In this document: positions 11,244 to 22,457 of the stretch, piece by piece | Layout: each line of letters opens with the position of its first letter | Position numbering within the stretch: the first letter of the stretch is position 1 | NCBI GenBank assembly: GCA_036927565.1 | Contig: JAYESD010000001.1 | Location: 44,824,064-44,888,063, forward strand | Source: Tuctoria greenei | Taxonomy: Eukaryota; Streptophyta; Magnoliopsida; Poales; Poaceae | Length of the DNA: 64,000 nucleotides | Direction of reading: 5' to 3' | Made by a program: the position numbers and the translations under genes | Notes under the pieces: model-generated | What the model saw: the letters and a program-made list of their open reading frames with translations, nothing else | The model's database searches: none | What the model was told of the DNA's origin: nothing

Positions 11244-11616
11244 GGTTAGGTCAAGACCCTAACACCCCCTTGGACGTCCTCCCACCTATATATACTCCAT
11301 GGTAGCCGCTATAGATAATTGGGTTTTGCTTAGATCAATAATATCGCCGTTTATCGGTTTGTGAAACCCCAATTCAGCAATTTCAGATTGCTTCTTCTAC
11401 GTTCTTGCTTGTGTTCTCGGTTGCACTTGCAGGGATTAGCCTTCTTGGCAAGGTCAAGCGTGTGCAGCACGGTTGATAACCAACGGAGCGGTGGTGTAGT
11501 GATTGCAGGGGTTGTTCGTGTTCTACTCGAGAGCCTCGGATCATCAACGTCGAGATCTCCACATCAATCGACTTATCCATTACCTTTCGGAAGATCGGGA
11601 CCAATTCTCCTCATCA
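10712..11616 (+). repeat. B 3' LTR
   Basis: 905 bp, pairs base for base in length with 7057-7961. The element's ORF reads through from the internal region into this LTR and stops at 11241-11243. TATATATA at 11287-11294. Confidence 0.96.
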
Positions 11617-11751
11617 GGGAGTGTCCTCTGCTACACTCCTCCTCCGTGAACTTGGCGTAGCAACGGAAGATGGGCGTGCACTTGAATCTCCACCATGGCT
11701 TGAGCTTATAGCCTCCTTCCTCTTTCCAAACAACCTCTTCATTCCTTTCAT

Positions 11752-12529
11752 GGCCACAATGAACAAGAACACAACAAGGCAAAAACTCAAAAGAGGTGAT
11801 GTTAGCAAAAGCAAAACCCTCGACGAATTTTCCCTTGAAGAACTTGAGAACAAATTGGAAATGTAAACAAAAGCAAATCTTTTTGAGTTGGGAATTGATC
11901 AAGAGTACTTCAATGAAGAGCAAGAAAACAATGTGAGCAAGAGTGACTTTTGGAGGTATGAAATGAGGTAAAGTGTGAGGAGAAGAGCTCCTCACGACCA
12001 CCATTTATAGTGTGCATTACCCAACGACCACTAGGGTACCAAGTGTAGCCGTTAGAGGAGAGGGAGCCAAAGTGGCCCTTTCCCCTAGTCAGTCGAACAG
12101 GGGGGTCGACCGCCCTGATAGGTGGGCCCCCCTGTTCCCCCTTTTGGCAGGTGGCGCCCCAACGACTATGGAATTAGCACGTTGGTGAAATACCACTTTT
12201 GCAGCTTAGAAAAATTGTTTTTCTGAATAAAAACTTCTTTTTTCAAAACCCAACAATTTTCTTTTTGACAAAATAAAGAAATAAAAAAATGATAGTTGAG
12301 AACGTAAGATTCTCAACTTGCTAAGAAAACTCAAATATGCAGTGGGGCAAATCAAAATAAATGGGGAAAAACCAAAAGAAGAGAAAAGAAAAATCAAAGA
12401 AAAGGATAACAACTAATTTAACCTATTGGCTAGGTCTCATCACCGTCTGATGAGATGGACATTCTTCCTTCTTAATTTCTTGACATCCGGACCCGGAGGG
12501 ATGGGCTCAGATGGTTTCTCTTGCTTCTT
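11752..12529 (-). other. A spacer and leader of the 3' ORF
   Basis: Non-coding sequence between protease and 3' ORF. From about 12500 to 12180 it is A/T-rich and stop-riddled, then comes the promoter-like block at 12003-12122, then a C/T-rich leader running to the ATG at 11751. Confidence 0.6.
12003..12122 (-). promoter_or_regulatory. A internal promoter-like block upstream of the 3' ORF
   Basis: On the minus strand: a GTCGACC / TTCGAC palindromic cluster (12092-12112), then TATAAAT at 12003-12009, then a leader with CTTCTCCTCACAC. The order and spacing copy the LTR of the same element: palindrome about 100 bp upstream, TATAAATA, then CTCCTCACCCCTCAC. It suggests a separate transcript for the 3' ORF. 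This is inference from sequence; no transcript is shown. Confidence 0.5.
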
Positions 12530-13260
12530 CTACCATTCCTTCCTTGGCGGCTTGGTGGACTTGGGCCTTTGAGGAGGCCCAGACTGCTCCATCTTCTTAG
12601 GGTGTTGGCGTGGACGATAAGACGGGTTTTCCGCATAAATCAAATTCCTCATGAATGCAATGAGCGGGTCCATCTTGGAAGGTGGGATTTTGACTTCTTG
12701 AATGTGTTTAACATTCAACCCATACTTGATACGGATCATGAAGCATTGCTCCATCTTTGGGTGAAAGTAAAACTTCTCCTCCTTGCCATTGATATGGAAG
12801 TGGATTTCTCCAGCTCCCACATCTATGCAAGCCTTCGCGGTGCTTAGGAATGGTTGCCCAAGAATGAGCGACATATCCTTCTCGACCTACATGTCGAGCA
12901 CCACAAAATCCACGGCTATGAAGCAATTCCGGATTTTCATCGAAACATCTTCAACGATACCCGTCGGATAACGGACTGAAGAATAAGCTAGTTGGAGCTG
13001 CATTGGTGTTGGAGTAAGTTCTGTGAAGTTGAGCTGGTCAAAAACCACCTTGGGCATCACACTCACACTTGCTCCAAGGTCACAACGGGCCTTGTCAAAG
13101 TGATGAGCCCCAATTGAGCATGAGATTGTAGGACATCCAAGGTCCTTCAGCCAGTTGTCTCCTTGTAGAGAGATACTGTTGGCACTTTTTTCCACGGGAG
13201 GTTCGGGCTGTCCTAGCATCTTGCCATTCTCCACTGGTGGAACAGCAGCTGCCAGTTAAG
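12530..13260 (-). pseudogene. A aspartic protease
   Basis: ORF 13234-12887 followed, after one in-frame stop, by 12874-12530 in the same frame. The catalytic motif is DLGASVSVMP, the D-x-G-A form used by Athila proteases. Downstream ILGQPFLSTAKACIDVGAG gives the second conserved strand. The tail is proline/lysine-rich and ends in a stop at 12530. In family members RT follows here. In A the sequence becomes non-coding instead, so pol has been deleted or was never present. Confidence 0.8.
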
Positions 13261-14330
13261 CCAACTGAGTTTCCAACATTTTGTTGAAGTCCTTCAATCT
13301 TATCATTAATGCTCTCTAGGATCTTGTCATTGGCCGACAACTTCTTTGATATAACATCATTAATCTTCAGCTGGCCAATAGCAAGTTCTCTCAAGTTGGG
13401 TTGATTTCCATTGTTGCCATTGTTGTTGTACCCTCCTTGAAATAATGGGCGTTGTTGGCCCCACCCTTGACCTCCTGGATGATAACCATTGTTGTTTCCA
13501 TTGTTGGCTAGGTATAGAGCATCCTCACAGGTTTCCAGGTAGGCTCGTGTTGCCACATATTTCACAAGTGATGTCAGAGTCTAATGCATAGGCATAGCCA
13601 CATACCTTACCATTGCCTTGTCCATCAGTTTTCTTCATAAGGAGATCCAATTTGGCAGCAATCATGTCCACCTGCTTCAAGGTGTGCATGCCTCACTGGT
13701 GGTTATGGAGACGCTCGTCGCTCCAACCCATGTTTGACACCATCTTCTCAATCAAATCTTTAGCTTTGGGCACCGCCAATGAGAAGAAGGAACCTCCAAC
13801 AGCAGCATCAACATGGTCACGAGCGGAAGGGATCAACCCGTTGTAGAAGTTTTGAATAATTATCCAATCATCCATCCCATGGTGGGGACAGGCTAGGATA
13901 TACTTCTGCAGCCTTTCCCAAGCCTCGGGAATAAACTCCTTGGCATCTTGCTGGAAGCTGGAAATTCTTTCACGTAGGGCATTGGTCTTGCCTAACGCGA
14001 AAAATTTGGCAAGAAATGTCGTAGAACACTTCTCCCAAGTGTATACAACACTTCGTTTTGCATATAACCACTATTTCGCTCTCCCAAGAAGAGAGAACAG
14101 GAACAACCTATGACAGACAACATCGGGAGACATGTCCTTGATCTTAAAAGTGCTGCAGATCTCAAGAAACTGTTGTAGGTGAGCACTTGCATCCTATTTA
14201 GCCTTCCCACAAAATGGGTTGGCTTGCACCATTGTGATCAGGCCAGTCTTGATTTCGAAGTTCACATCTCCCGTGTTAACAGTGGGCCCAACATGCATTG
14301 TTAGCAGAGGGGGTTGAAAACTCACGAAGG
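13100..14330 (-). pseudogene. A gag
   Basis: Athila-type gag, decayed. On the minus strand from about 14330 the translation shows the capsid-domain sequence (ANPFCGKAK, HLQQFLEICSTF, LFLFSLLGRAK) with several stops. Better preserved stretches are 13875-13693 (DWIIIQNFYNGLIPSARDHVD, GGSFFSLAVPKAKDLIEKM) and 13565-13095. The last is rich in Asn/Gly/Gln, ends in a predicted coiled-coil stretch (ANDKILESINDKIEGLQQNV) and resembles the glycine-asparagine tail of Athila gag. Frameshifts lie near 13690 and 13260. No CCHC zinc knuckle is obvious. It would package element RNA if functional. Confidence 0.78.
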
Positions 14331-14588
14331 GTCTTCTGGGCCATTAGCATTTGGGTTGCTGGTGCAGTTATGCTGGCTTGCTTTGCCGCTCGAAGCTTCT
14401 GAGGAGTAACGACATGAGGTCAATCTCTCAGAAGGGATTCAGGATCTTCAACAAAGTTTTCCAGCAAGCAGAAACCAGACATACACTACCCTGTTTTTAC
14501 ATAAAAATGCGAAAACAAAGAAGGGTTATCCTACTAAAACCTACCAGGGTCCTATCCTATTCACTCAATCATCCAATACTTCGGCTGC

Positions 14589-14606
14589 CTTCCTGACAAC
14601 AGCGCC
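14589..14606 (-). other. A primer-binding site, tRNA-Asp type
   Basis: Minus strand TGGCGCTGTTGTCAGGAA, 14 of 18 positions matching the tRNA-Asp complement seen perfectly in C (TGGCGCCGTTGCCGGGGA). It lies eight bases inside the LTR. The four mismatches are consistent with decay. Confidence 0.75.
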
Positions 14607-14614
14607 AGAAATAC

Positions 14615-16221
14615 TTGTTGATATTTCCTACGCACTATTAACAACTAATCCCTAGCAGTGGTGCCAGAAATGTTTGTTGGTAGGTTCTAAATTACGCATG
14701 TAATTCTGCAAGCGCACGAAAACTATCGATGTTGCATTTCCCCTCTAAGAGTATTCCCAAATGGTGTCATTTATATTCTCCCAAAGGAAGGCTAGATGAA
14801 AGTAAAAGAATCATCAAGTGGAGAGGCTATGTTGTCTTAGGTAGGATTCTAGCAAGGATGGATAAAGAGTAATTGAGGTAGTGTGACACACACAAGAGCA
14901 TTCTATCCTAAAGGGGTAAATGAGGTAAAGAGGGACTAAGTTAAGGGTTAGGTAGATACACCTACTATGATTCTAATGTACATATACATAGCCTAAGTTA
15001 GTTACTAATGATCATGTCAATTATGAATTCTCATGCTAAGTGGATCAACACATCAGACACGGGTTTACCCCTAGCAATACTAGTACGACTCCCGCCAAGA
15101 GCCTGTGGCATAGCCGAATGTGGAGGATTACAAAGGACAGATAGGAATGTCACCACCTACTGCCTACCTCATCAATTTGTGGGCATACGAGACATTCAAC
15201 GCTACTCTTTATCCTAGCACGATGCTAGCATATTAAGTAATTACCTTAGAATCCTAGGCACAAGCCATCTTAAGGCAATGAACTAAATCACCGTTGAACC
15301 AATGTTAATTCATAGCATAAGTGATTCATGATAACATAATCATATCATAGCTAATTAGACTATAGTGGAGGTTTATAGTGTTTATAATGATATATTGAGA
15401 ATGGTATAACATAGTCATAAATACTACTCCTACCACATACATGAAATCCACAATCAAACAAGAAACACTTCATCCAAGTATATGAATAATAGTAGAATAA
15501 ATATATCATCATTTTAAGAAAAAAGTCACAAATACAAATAGAAATATGAGAGCCATACCTTCCCCAATTGGAAATTTGGAAGAGACTCCTTCTACTCCTC
15601 TCCTACTTGGACTAGGGACTAGAGGCTCTCCTCTCTACAGCCTATACTCCTCTAAACCTATGGAGAGTAGTGGATACAAAAGATGAATACTCAAGTGATG
15701 CGTGTTGAAGTGAGGGGTGAGGAGTCCTATTTATAGCTTGGAGAAGGGTCAGTTCCTGCCACTAAAAGCGCGCGAATCAGTCACCACTGATTTCTTCAAG
15801 GCAAGAGGAGCCAACATGTGGAAGTTGAATGCGTTTGGCACCAGGAAGGGTTCGGTCGAACCCCCTGGTCGACCAAACAGAGAACTTGACCATTTCGTGT
15901 GTGCTTCCTCGGGGTGACTTCCAGGTGAGTCCCATTGACAGATATGGGTGCTACACATTGGATGGTCTCAGATACTTCTGTTTGTGGGCCATTTGATCCA
16001 TGTGGTGCCACATGGCGTCACCTGATTGGCTGGAATGATATTTTACAGGATCCATCCTCTTGTTTCACTTCAATTCTGCATAGAATTCCTACATGCACTA
16101 CTTTCTCCAATGACAAGTGGAAATAGGTTAAATATAAAGGTGATGTGTGCAAGAAATGACAATTCCTTCACATAATTCAGTTATATTGACGAGTGAAATT
16201 GGTATATAACAACCGTCAACA
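14615..16221 (-). repeat. A 5' LTR
   Basis: 1607 bp, same ends as the 3' copy. Its U3 contains a partial palindrome around 15850-15885 (TTCGGTCGAACC then GGTCGACC), about 120 bp upstream of the TATA box in element sense. Parts of its sequence (CATGGATCAAATGGCCCAC and the TATA region) are shared with C's LTRs. Confidence 0.93.
15728..15735 (-). promoter_or_regulatory. A LTR TATA box
   Basis: TATAAATA on the minus strand in the 5' LTR, followed by a C/T-rich leader (CTCCTCACCCCTCAC). Same position in the other LTR. It probably marks the U3 core promoter. Confidence 0.7.
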
Positions 16222-16226
16222 ACTAT

Positions 16227-16659
16227 GAGTTGATATTTTCTTGCCCGGTGAACAAATCATGTATGGATATTCAGTAGGAAATATTTGTAGTTGGTGCTTG
16301 ACAACATATGAACTAAATTGTGGGTGGCACCGGAATAAAAAAGTATGATAATGGGGTGATCGATGAAAGTGAACGTACCCGCGAGTACGGGTTCGCCTTC
16401 TGGTACGTCCTCAATGGCGATGTTGTGGACGTTGCCGGGTTTGGGATTTGGTTTCTTAAACTGGTTTTGGGGTTGATTAGCACCCTGGTACGATGTTTGT
16501 CTGCTGGTTTGCTTGTCTGGACAGTGGTAGGAAAGGTGTTCGACACGTCCACAGTTGTAGCACGTGTATTGTGCCGAACCACCATAGGCTGGAGGATGGA
16601 AACCCGATGCACGCTGCTGCTGTGGGGGTGCACGAGGTATCATCCTCTGTTGCTGCCGC
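16227..16659 (-). pseudogene. O gag C-terminus (CCHC knuckle) and protease N-terminus
   Basis: Piece of O stranded between insertions A and C. ORF 16643-16257 has a proline/glutamine-rich gag tail, one zinc knuckle CYNCGRVEHLSYHC (CX2CX4HX4C, RNA binding), a linker, and the start of the aspartic protease. The active-site triad, normally D-S/T-G, reads YSGA here, so the catalytic Asp is replaced by Tyr. It stops at 16257, close to the insertion point of A; the rest of the protease is at 3401-3132. The ACTAT TSD of A is at 16222-16226. Confidence 0.85.
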
Positions 16660-16664
16660 TGTGG

Positions 16665-17889
16665 TGTTGACGGTCCTTAAGTACCACATTTGACCGTCAA
16701 TTCACCTCATAATGTGCATAAAAGAAACACCAAACATAGTGGTAGGGTTATACACTAACCCAATTCCACAAGTGTTAGTGTCTATTTGTATGCAGGTGAA
16801 TTATTACCCAAAATACCAAAACATGCAGGGATGAATCCATGAAAATGGATTTCAACAAATCAGACGATGACACGTGGCAACACATGGATCAAATGGCCCA
16901 CAAACAGAAGAATACAAAGAGATCCACTGGTGTTGCACCCATATATATCAAGAGGGCCCACTTGGAAGCCACCTGGAGGAAGCACTCCCCGAGGGGAGCC
17001 TTGACCAGGTCGGTCGAACCCCCTGGTGGGCTGACCTATTCCTGGCGCCAAACTCGATCAAACGACACGTGTTGGCTCCTCCCGACTCCCCGGAGTCAAT
17101 GGTGACTGATTCACGCGTTAATTGTGGCGGGAACCGACCCTTCTCCACCTATAAATAGACCCCCTCACCTCACTTCTCACACACACCAAAAGTTGAGAAT
17201 AGTGCTACACTCCAAAGGTGTAGAGTAGTCCTAGAGGCTGTCAAAGTAGAAGGAGAGTGTGGTGAAGATCTAGGAGAAGGAGGCTTGGGCTTGTCAAGTC
17301 CCTCTTCTACACTTGTACCCCTACAAAAGTTATACTCAATCAAGTAATCCTTTGTGAATTCAATACAAGTTTGATCTTTTATTCTTAGTAGTTTGCACAA
17401 GTAGTTACTTGTGGGTTCACTGCTTTAATGCATTAGAGGATCTAGTTGTAGCTTTGTGTTCGAAACAACTAGAGTAGTGATTTAGAACATAAGCGTGGTG
17501 CTTAGGTTATAAATCATCAGTGGATATCTCGTAGACCCACATATTAAAGAGGTAGGCAGTAGGTGGTGACAGCCCTATCTGTCCTTCGTAATCCTCCACG
17601 TTCGACTATGCCATAGGCTCTTGGCGGGAGTCATCCTAGTATTGCTAGGAGTAAGCCCGTGCCCGAAGCAAGCATCTACTGCAAACTACCTTGAATTAGG
17701 ATCAATACTTTGAATTCCTCTCTGTTCCTTGCCTACCAAACAACTTTGTGTCCTTGGGTGAGCTAGTTCGAAAGATTAGCACACACGTTCTTTGGATTCG
17801 ATACCCTTGGGAATACTCTTTAAGGGAAGTGCTACAACGATATTTCCGTGCGCTTGCGGATAACTCTGTGGTGTTAAGAAATACCAACA
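16665..17889 (+). repeat. C 5' LTR
   Basis: 1225 bp. TATAAATA at 17150-17157, followed by CCCCCTCACCTCAC. U3 contains GGTCGGTCGAACCCCC at 17008-17023, a motif shared with A. Confidence 0.95.
17150..17157 (+). promoter_or_regulatory. C LTR TATA box
   Basis: TATAAATA in the 5' LTR with a C/T-rich leader downstream, conserved at 24682-24689. Confidence 0.7.
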
Positions 17890-17897
17890 AGCATTTC

Positions 17898-17915
17898 TGG
17901 CGCCGTTGCCGGGGA
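17898..17915 (+). other. C primer-binding site, tRNA-Asp
   Basis: TGGCGCCGTTGCCGGGGA, a perfect 18-nt complement to the 3' end of plant tRNA-Asp, eight bases after the LTR. Confidence 0.92.
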
Positions 17916-18131
17916 ACGGTTGCTGTTAATCTTCGAACCAAGATCACCCTTGTATCATATCCCCCTTATCTATCATCTTACCTTTCTTATTCTTACCTTA
18001 CCACCACTATATAAATTTAGCAACCCACCATTCTTTCTTATTCTGCTCCGAAGGGAAAGTTCTGTTAGCCACCGCCTTTGGCGGGACCTATTTGTTCAAC
18101 CAGCTATGAACTTCGCCCTGGCTTTATAGCC

Positions 18132-19244
18132 ATGGTTCGGGAACAATCCTTCTCAGGAACGGATTGTGAAAACCCTTACCACCATCTACGAGAGTTCGAA
18201 CAACTGTGTTCATGCCTTCTAATCAAAGGTATGACATAGGAAACTCTAAAATGGAAGTTTTTTCCTTTTTCCCTCAAGGAAAAAGCCAAACAATGGTACA
18301 ACCACTACGTTGGGAAGACAAACGGTGATTGGAGTGAATTATGAGACAAATTTTGTCTTGATTTCTTTCCCATTGCCCGAATTGTTTCCTTACGAAAGGA
18401 AGTACTATGCTTCCAGCAGATGGAGAAGGAATCTATAGGTGCAGCTTGGGACAAATTTTCTCTTTTGAAAAATTCTGGCCCAGATTTGTTAATCCTTGAT
18501 CCAATGCTTTTGCAACATTTCTTCATGGGATTAAACAAAGAGTCTGCCCTATATCTTGACATTACGGCTGGAGGATCTTTCCTCCATAAGACTCCAGAAG
18601 AAGGCAAGGATCTTCTGGACAGAATTCTAGAAAATTCTTCCTTCATTATGGGTCTTAATGAGCCTCCCCAAGAGGAAGTCAGGTCAAGAACAGAGAATAC
18701 ACTCTTGGACAAGGATGAACCCATTTCTTGTTTACCCCAAGCCTTGCCAGAGGAATCCTCTCCCGAACCTGAGACTATGAAGGTAGAAGAAATTCAACCC
18801 TCGCAGTTTCCATTTTACTTCGAGGAAGAGCTTTTTGAAGATTATGGAAATACCTCGGTGTATTGTTGCCATAAGAAACCTTCATTGAAACCAACTCCAG
18901 CTGAACCACCTGACGGGGTGTTCGTCCGTCAGACGGTCAAGGAGTTGACCTCTATCCTGAGCAGAGAATGGACAATTGAAGTCAAGAATTCACCCGAAAT
19001 TCTTCGGATGACCTCACCTTTGGCTACCATTTTATGTTCTATTAGAGGGACACCAATGAGAATCCTATACAACCCTACTATTGGAGCAAATCTCATTTCT
19101 GATTCTTGTGCTCTTGCCATTCTTGGCGATGTGCCATTGGCACCTACACGCAAATCCTTCCGAGATTCATTCGGAACCATTCTTGAAGGCTGTGGGGTTT
19201 TGCAACAAGTGACTGTTAGACACAAAGATGTTGAGGGTCTCTAG
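18132..19244 (+). pseudogene. C gag and protease
   Basis: One frame from the ATG at 18132 (MVREQSFSGTDCENPYHHL) to the stop at 19242, interrupted by two in-frame stops near 18230 and 18342. The gag capsid-like domain is visible (KEKAKQWYNHYVGKTNGDW, LNKESALYLDITAGGSFL, EEGKDLLDRILEN). A proline/glutamate-rich linker follows, then a protease-like segment (ILYNPTIGANLISDSCAL). There the canonical D-T/S-G triad is not recognisable (NPTIGA), so it is either a divergent or a dead protease. A +1 frameshift near 19238 separates it from pol. Confidence 0.8.
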
Positions 19245-20724
19245 ATTTTCACGTGTTCGAAATCAAAGATTTTGACATCATGATAGGGATTCCCATAGAG
19301 AAATTTCTCATGGAAGTTCCTTTGGAAGGAAGCCTCAATATCAATCTTGGAGGGAAAATTTTCTCCATACCTATTTTGCGTTCAAAGAACACATCTGCAG
19401 AATCTCTCATCCAAGATGAGCCAATGGAGGAGGTTAGAAGGCTTCAATTTTTAGAACCCCCTGAAATTGAAGGAGAAGAAGACTTCATCCAAGAGGAGGA
19501 TGAATTTCAGGAGGAAATTGAATTGCCAAAAGAAGAGCCCTCCCCAAAACCTCATGTTGAGCTCAAGATTCTACCTCCAGGCCTACATTATGCCTTTCTA
19601 AATGGCGATTTGGAAGCCCCAATCATCATAAGTGACAAGCTTTCAGATGATGAAACGCTCAAGCTCATAGCCATGTTAGAAAGGCATAGAGCTGTTTTTG
19701 GATATTCACTTCAGGATCTCAAGGGAATTAGTCCAGCGTTATGCACCCATCATATTCCTATTGACCCTGAGAGTGTCCCCTCAAGGGAACCTCAAAGGCA
19801 ATTGAATAATGCGATGCAGGAAGTTATCAAGAAAGAAGTCTTGAAACTTCTGCATGCTAGGATTATTTACCCTGTTCCTCATAGTGAATGGGTAAGTCCA
19901 GTTCAAGTAGTGCCTAAGAAGGGAGGTATGACAGTTGTTCAAAACGAGAGGAATGAATTAATTCCTCAACATACCGTCACGAGATGGAGGATGTGCATTG
20001 ACTACCAAAAACTTACAAGGCAACAAGGAAAGACCATTTTCCATTGCCCTTCATCGATGAGATGTTAGAGCGATTGACAAAACATTCCTACTTCTGTTTC
20101 CTTGATGGGTATTCGGGATATCATCAAATTCCTATCCATCCAGATGATCAAAGTAAGACCATGTTCACATGTCCTTACGGGACCTATTCCTACCGGCGTA
20201 TGTCCTTTGGACTGTGTAACGCTCCTACCTCAGAGATGCATGATGTCTATATTTTCTGACATGATCGAGGATATCATGGAAGTTTTCATGGATGATTTCT
20301 CCGTCTATGGAAAAACTTTTGACCATTGTCTAGAAAATTTAGACAGGTTCTTACAAAGATGCCAGGAGAAGGACCTTGTGCTTAATTGGGAAAAGTGCCA
20401 TTTCATAGTCCGGGAAGGAATCATTCTTGGACACTTGGTGTCCGAGAGAGGGATAGAGGTGGACAAAGCTAAAATTGAAGTTATTGAAAAACTTCCACCA
20501 ACTATCAATGTTAAGGGAGTCCGCAACTTTTTAGGTCATGTGGGGTTCTACCGACGATTTATCAAGGATTTCTCCAAAATCGCTAGACCCCTCACCAACC
20601 TATTAGCTAAATAAGCTCCCTTTGATTTCGATGATGAATGCCTTAAATCATTTGATATACTCAAAAGGCACTCATCTCAGCTCCAATTATCCAACCTCCT
20701 AATTGGACACTGCCATTCGAAATC
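19245..20724 (+). pseudogene. C reverse transcriptase
   Basis: ORF 19253-20068 holds the linker and the RT N-terminus (HHIPIDPESVPSREPQRQLN, EWVSPVQVVPKKGG, RMCIDYQKL). A frameshift at about 20010-20040 moves to ORF 20044-20259 (MPFIDEML, FCFLDGYSGYHQIPI, RRMSFGLCNAP). A second near 20230, where one base appears lost, moves to ORF 20102-20614, with the catalytic FMDD at 20284-20295 and RNFLGHVGFYRRFIKDFSK. A stop at 20612 and another shift near 20660 separate RNase H. Active-site residues are present; only the frame is lost. Confidence 0.9.
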
Positions 20725-21333
20725 ATGTGTGATGCTAGTGACTTTGCTGTTGGTGCAGTCTTAGGCCAAACCAAAGATAAAAAGCATCACGCAATAGCCT
20801 ATGCTAGCAAAACTCTGACAGGAGCCCAACTCAATTATGCCACAACTGAGAAAGAGATCCTAGCAGTAGTTTTTGCTATCGACAAGTTTAGATCCTATTT
20901 GGTTGGAGCAAAGGTCATAGTCTACACGGACCATGCTGCTTTGAAATATCTTCTTACCAAAAAGGATGCCAAACCCAGGCTAATTCGATGGATTCTTCTA
21001 CTCCGAGAATTTGATATGGAAATAAGAGATAAGAAAGGAGTAGAGAATTCAGTAGCAGATCATCTTTCATGTATGGAAGTCACACAAACCATGGACATAC
21101 CTATCAATGACTTCCTACAAGATGATATGCTCCTCAAGGTGACAGACTCTCACCCTTGGTATGCGGATATCGTGAACTTTATGGTCACGGGATACGTACC
21201 ACCAGGGGAGAACAAAAAGAAACTCATTTATGAGAGTTGTAGACATCTTTGGGATGACCCTTACCTCTATCGAGTATGTGCCGATGGCCTTCTTAGAAGG
21301 TGCGTCCCATCAATCAAAGGCACCAAAATATAG
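20725..21333 (+). pseudogene. C RNase H
   Basis: 202-codon open stretch with all four acidic residues in typical contexts: CDASDFAVGAVLG, TTEKEILAVV, YTDHAALKYL and VADHLS. The integrase linker follows in the same frame to a stop at 21331. The domain itself looks intact but is cut off from RT by frameshifts. Confidence 0.9.
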
Positions 21334-22457
21334 AGAAATGCCATGCTGGCCCCTATGGTGGTCATTACGGTGTTAACCGTACTCAGACAAAGATCTGGCA
21401 GAGTGGATTCTATTGGCCTTCAATGTATGAAGATACCAAGGAATTCATTCGCAGATGTTGGAAATGCCAGAAGCATGGGGGAATCTCTGCTCGCAATGCG
21501 ATGCCCCTAACATACAATCTCCAAGTGGAATTATTTGATGTATGGGGTATTGATTTCATGGGACCTTTTCCTAGGTCTTATGATTGCGAGTATATTCTGG
21601 TTGCCGTCGATTATGTGTCAATGGGTAGAAGCATTGCCATGCAAAAATACTGATTCCAAGCAAGCAAGGAAAATGTTCCATGAGATCATTTTCCCACACT
21701 TTGGAACTCCCCGTATGGTCATAAGTGATGGAGGGTCTCGTTTCATAGATAAGACCTTCTGAAACTTTCTAAGGGACTTGGAGTTCAGCAAAACATTGCT
21801 ACCCCATACCACCCACAGAAAAGTGGTCAAGCAGAAACATCTAATAAGCAAATTAAGAATATTCTGCAAAAGACTGTCTTGGAAATGGGAACAGGATGGA
21901 AGCAAAAGCTACCCGACGCATTGTGGGCATATCGTACTACCTACAAGACACCTATCGGCATGTCTCCTTTCCAACTTGTCTATGGGAAGACTTGCCATCT
22001 TCCCGTAGAATTGGAACATAGAGCGTATTGGGCCATCAAGCGGTGGAACATGAATCTTAACGAAGCTGGAAATCACCGATTGAAGCAAATCTCTGAGTTC
22101 GAGGAATGGAGAGATACGGCGTACCATAGTGTCAGAATTTATAAAGAGAGAACCAAAAGATGGCACAATAAGAGGATTACGCCGAAAGAGTTCAAACCTG
22201 GAGATAAAGTTTTACTCTTTAACTCTAGGGTTAAACTCTTTGGACATGGGAAGCTTAGAAGTAAATGGGAAGGACCCTTCACTGTAGTAGAGACTTCATC
22301 CCATGGAGCAATCACACTCCAAGTTGATGACAGTCAACTATTCAAAGTGAATGGACACCGACTCAAATTATTTCTTGATTCACAAAAGGATACAGAAAAA
22401 GAATTTGACGTGGTAAATCTAAACAATTTCCATGCCATTTCATTCAATTCTGTTTAA
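21300..22457 (+). pseudogene. C integrase
   Basis: Split across three frames. 21300-21653: HHCC zinc module (HAGPYGGH ... CWKCQ) and first catalytic Asp (WGIDFMGPF). 21535-21762: second Asp in ISDGGSRF. After a shift near 21763, GQAETSNKQIKN supplies the Glu. 21879-22457 carries the rest of the core (ALWAYRTTYKTPIGMSPFQLVYG) and the C-terminal GPF module (SKWEGPFTV). The catalytic D,D,E set is visible although the frame is broken. Confidence 0.9.

Larger units (their letters stand above)
7057..11616 (+). mobile_element. Element B: non-autonomous LTR retrotransposon with a gag-like ORF
   Basis: Inserted in A's 3' ORF. TSD GGGAG at 7052-7056 and 11617-11621. Both LTRs are exactly 905 bp, with ends TGATGAGG...CCTCATCA, and differ by about 21 substitutions by hand count (about 98 percent identity). 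The internal region of 2.75 kb has a partial tRNA-Met primer site, a long A-rich leader, one large ORF and a PPT, with no protease, RT or integrase. It must depend on enzymes from another element. Confidence 0.95.
5714..11751 (-). pseudogene. A 3' ORF (accessory/'env-like' position), split by B
   Basis: Starts at the minus-strand ATG at 11751 (basic N-terminus MKGMKRLFGKRKE), runs to the B target site at 11617, and resumes at 7051 on the other side of B. A stop lies at 6842-6844. The frame continues with LLDLDDLPTF, KQSFWQDLTG, TLRFIHRWV and ELKILFAMTKKIKVVPL (6695-6411), then 6400-6209. The last part (6205-5714) has a basic/serine-rich linker and a C-terminal coiled coil (DLSRRMEEIEVRTGDIYNTL) rich in Gln. 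There is no signal peptide or clear membrane segment, so 'envelope' is only positional. It resembles unnamed 3' ORFs of grass Athila elements and, in motif order, the 3' ORFs of D and X. Confidence 0.68.
3407..16221 (-). mobile_element. Element A: Athila-like gypsy element without pol
   Basis: Minus-strand LTR element inserted in O's protease gene, with TSD ACTAT at 3402-3406 and 16222-16226. LTRs are 3407-4994 (3') and 14615-16221 (5'), both bounded TGTTGA...TCAACA. Inside are a tRNA-Asp-type primer site, gag, protease, a spacer with an internal promoter, a 3' ORF and a PPT. RT, RNase H and integrase are absent, and B (4560 bp) interrupts the 3' ORF. Without B the element is about 8.25 kb. 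The lineage call follows from the primer site, the DLGA-type protease and the resemblance of its LTRs to those of C. Confidence 0.9.
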
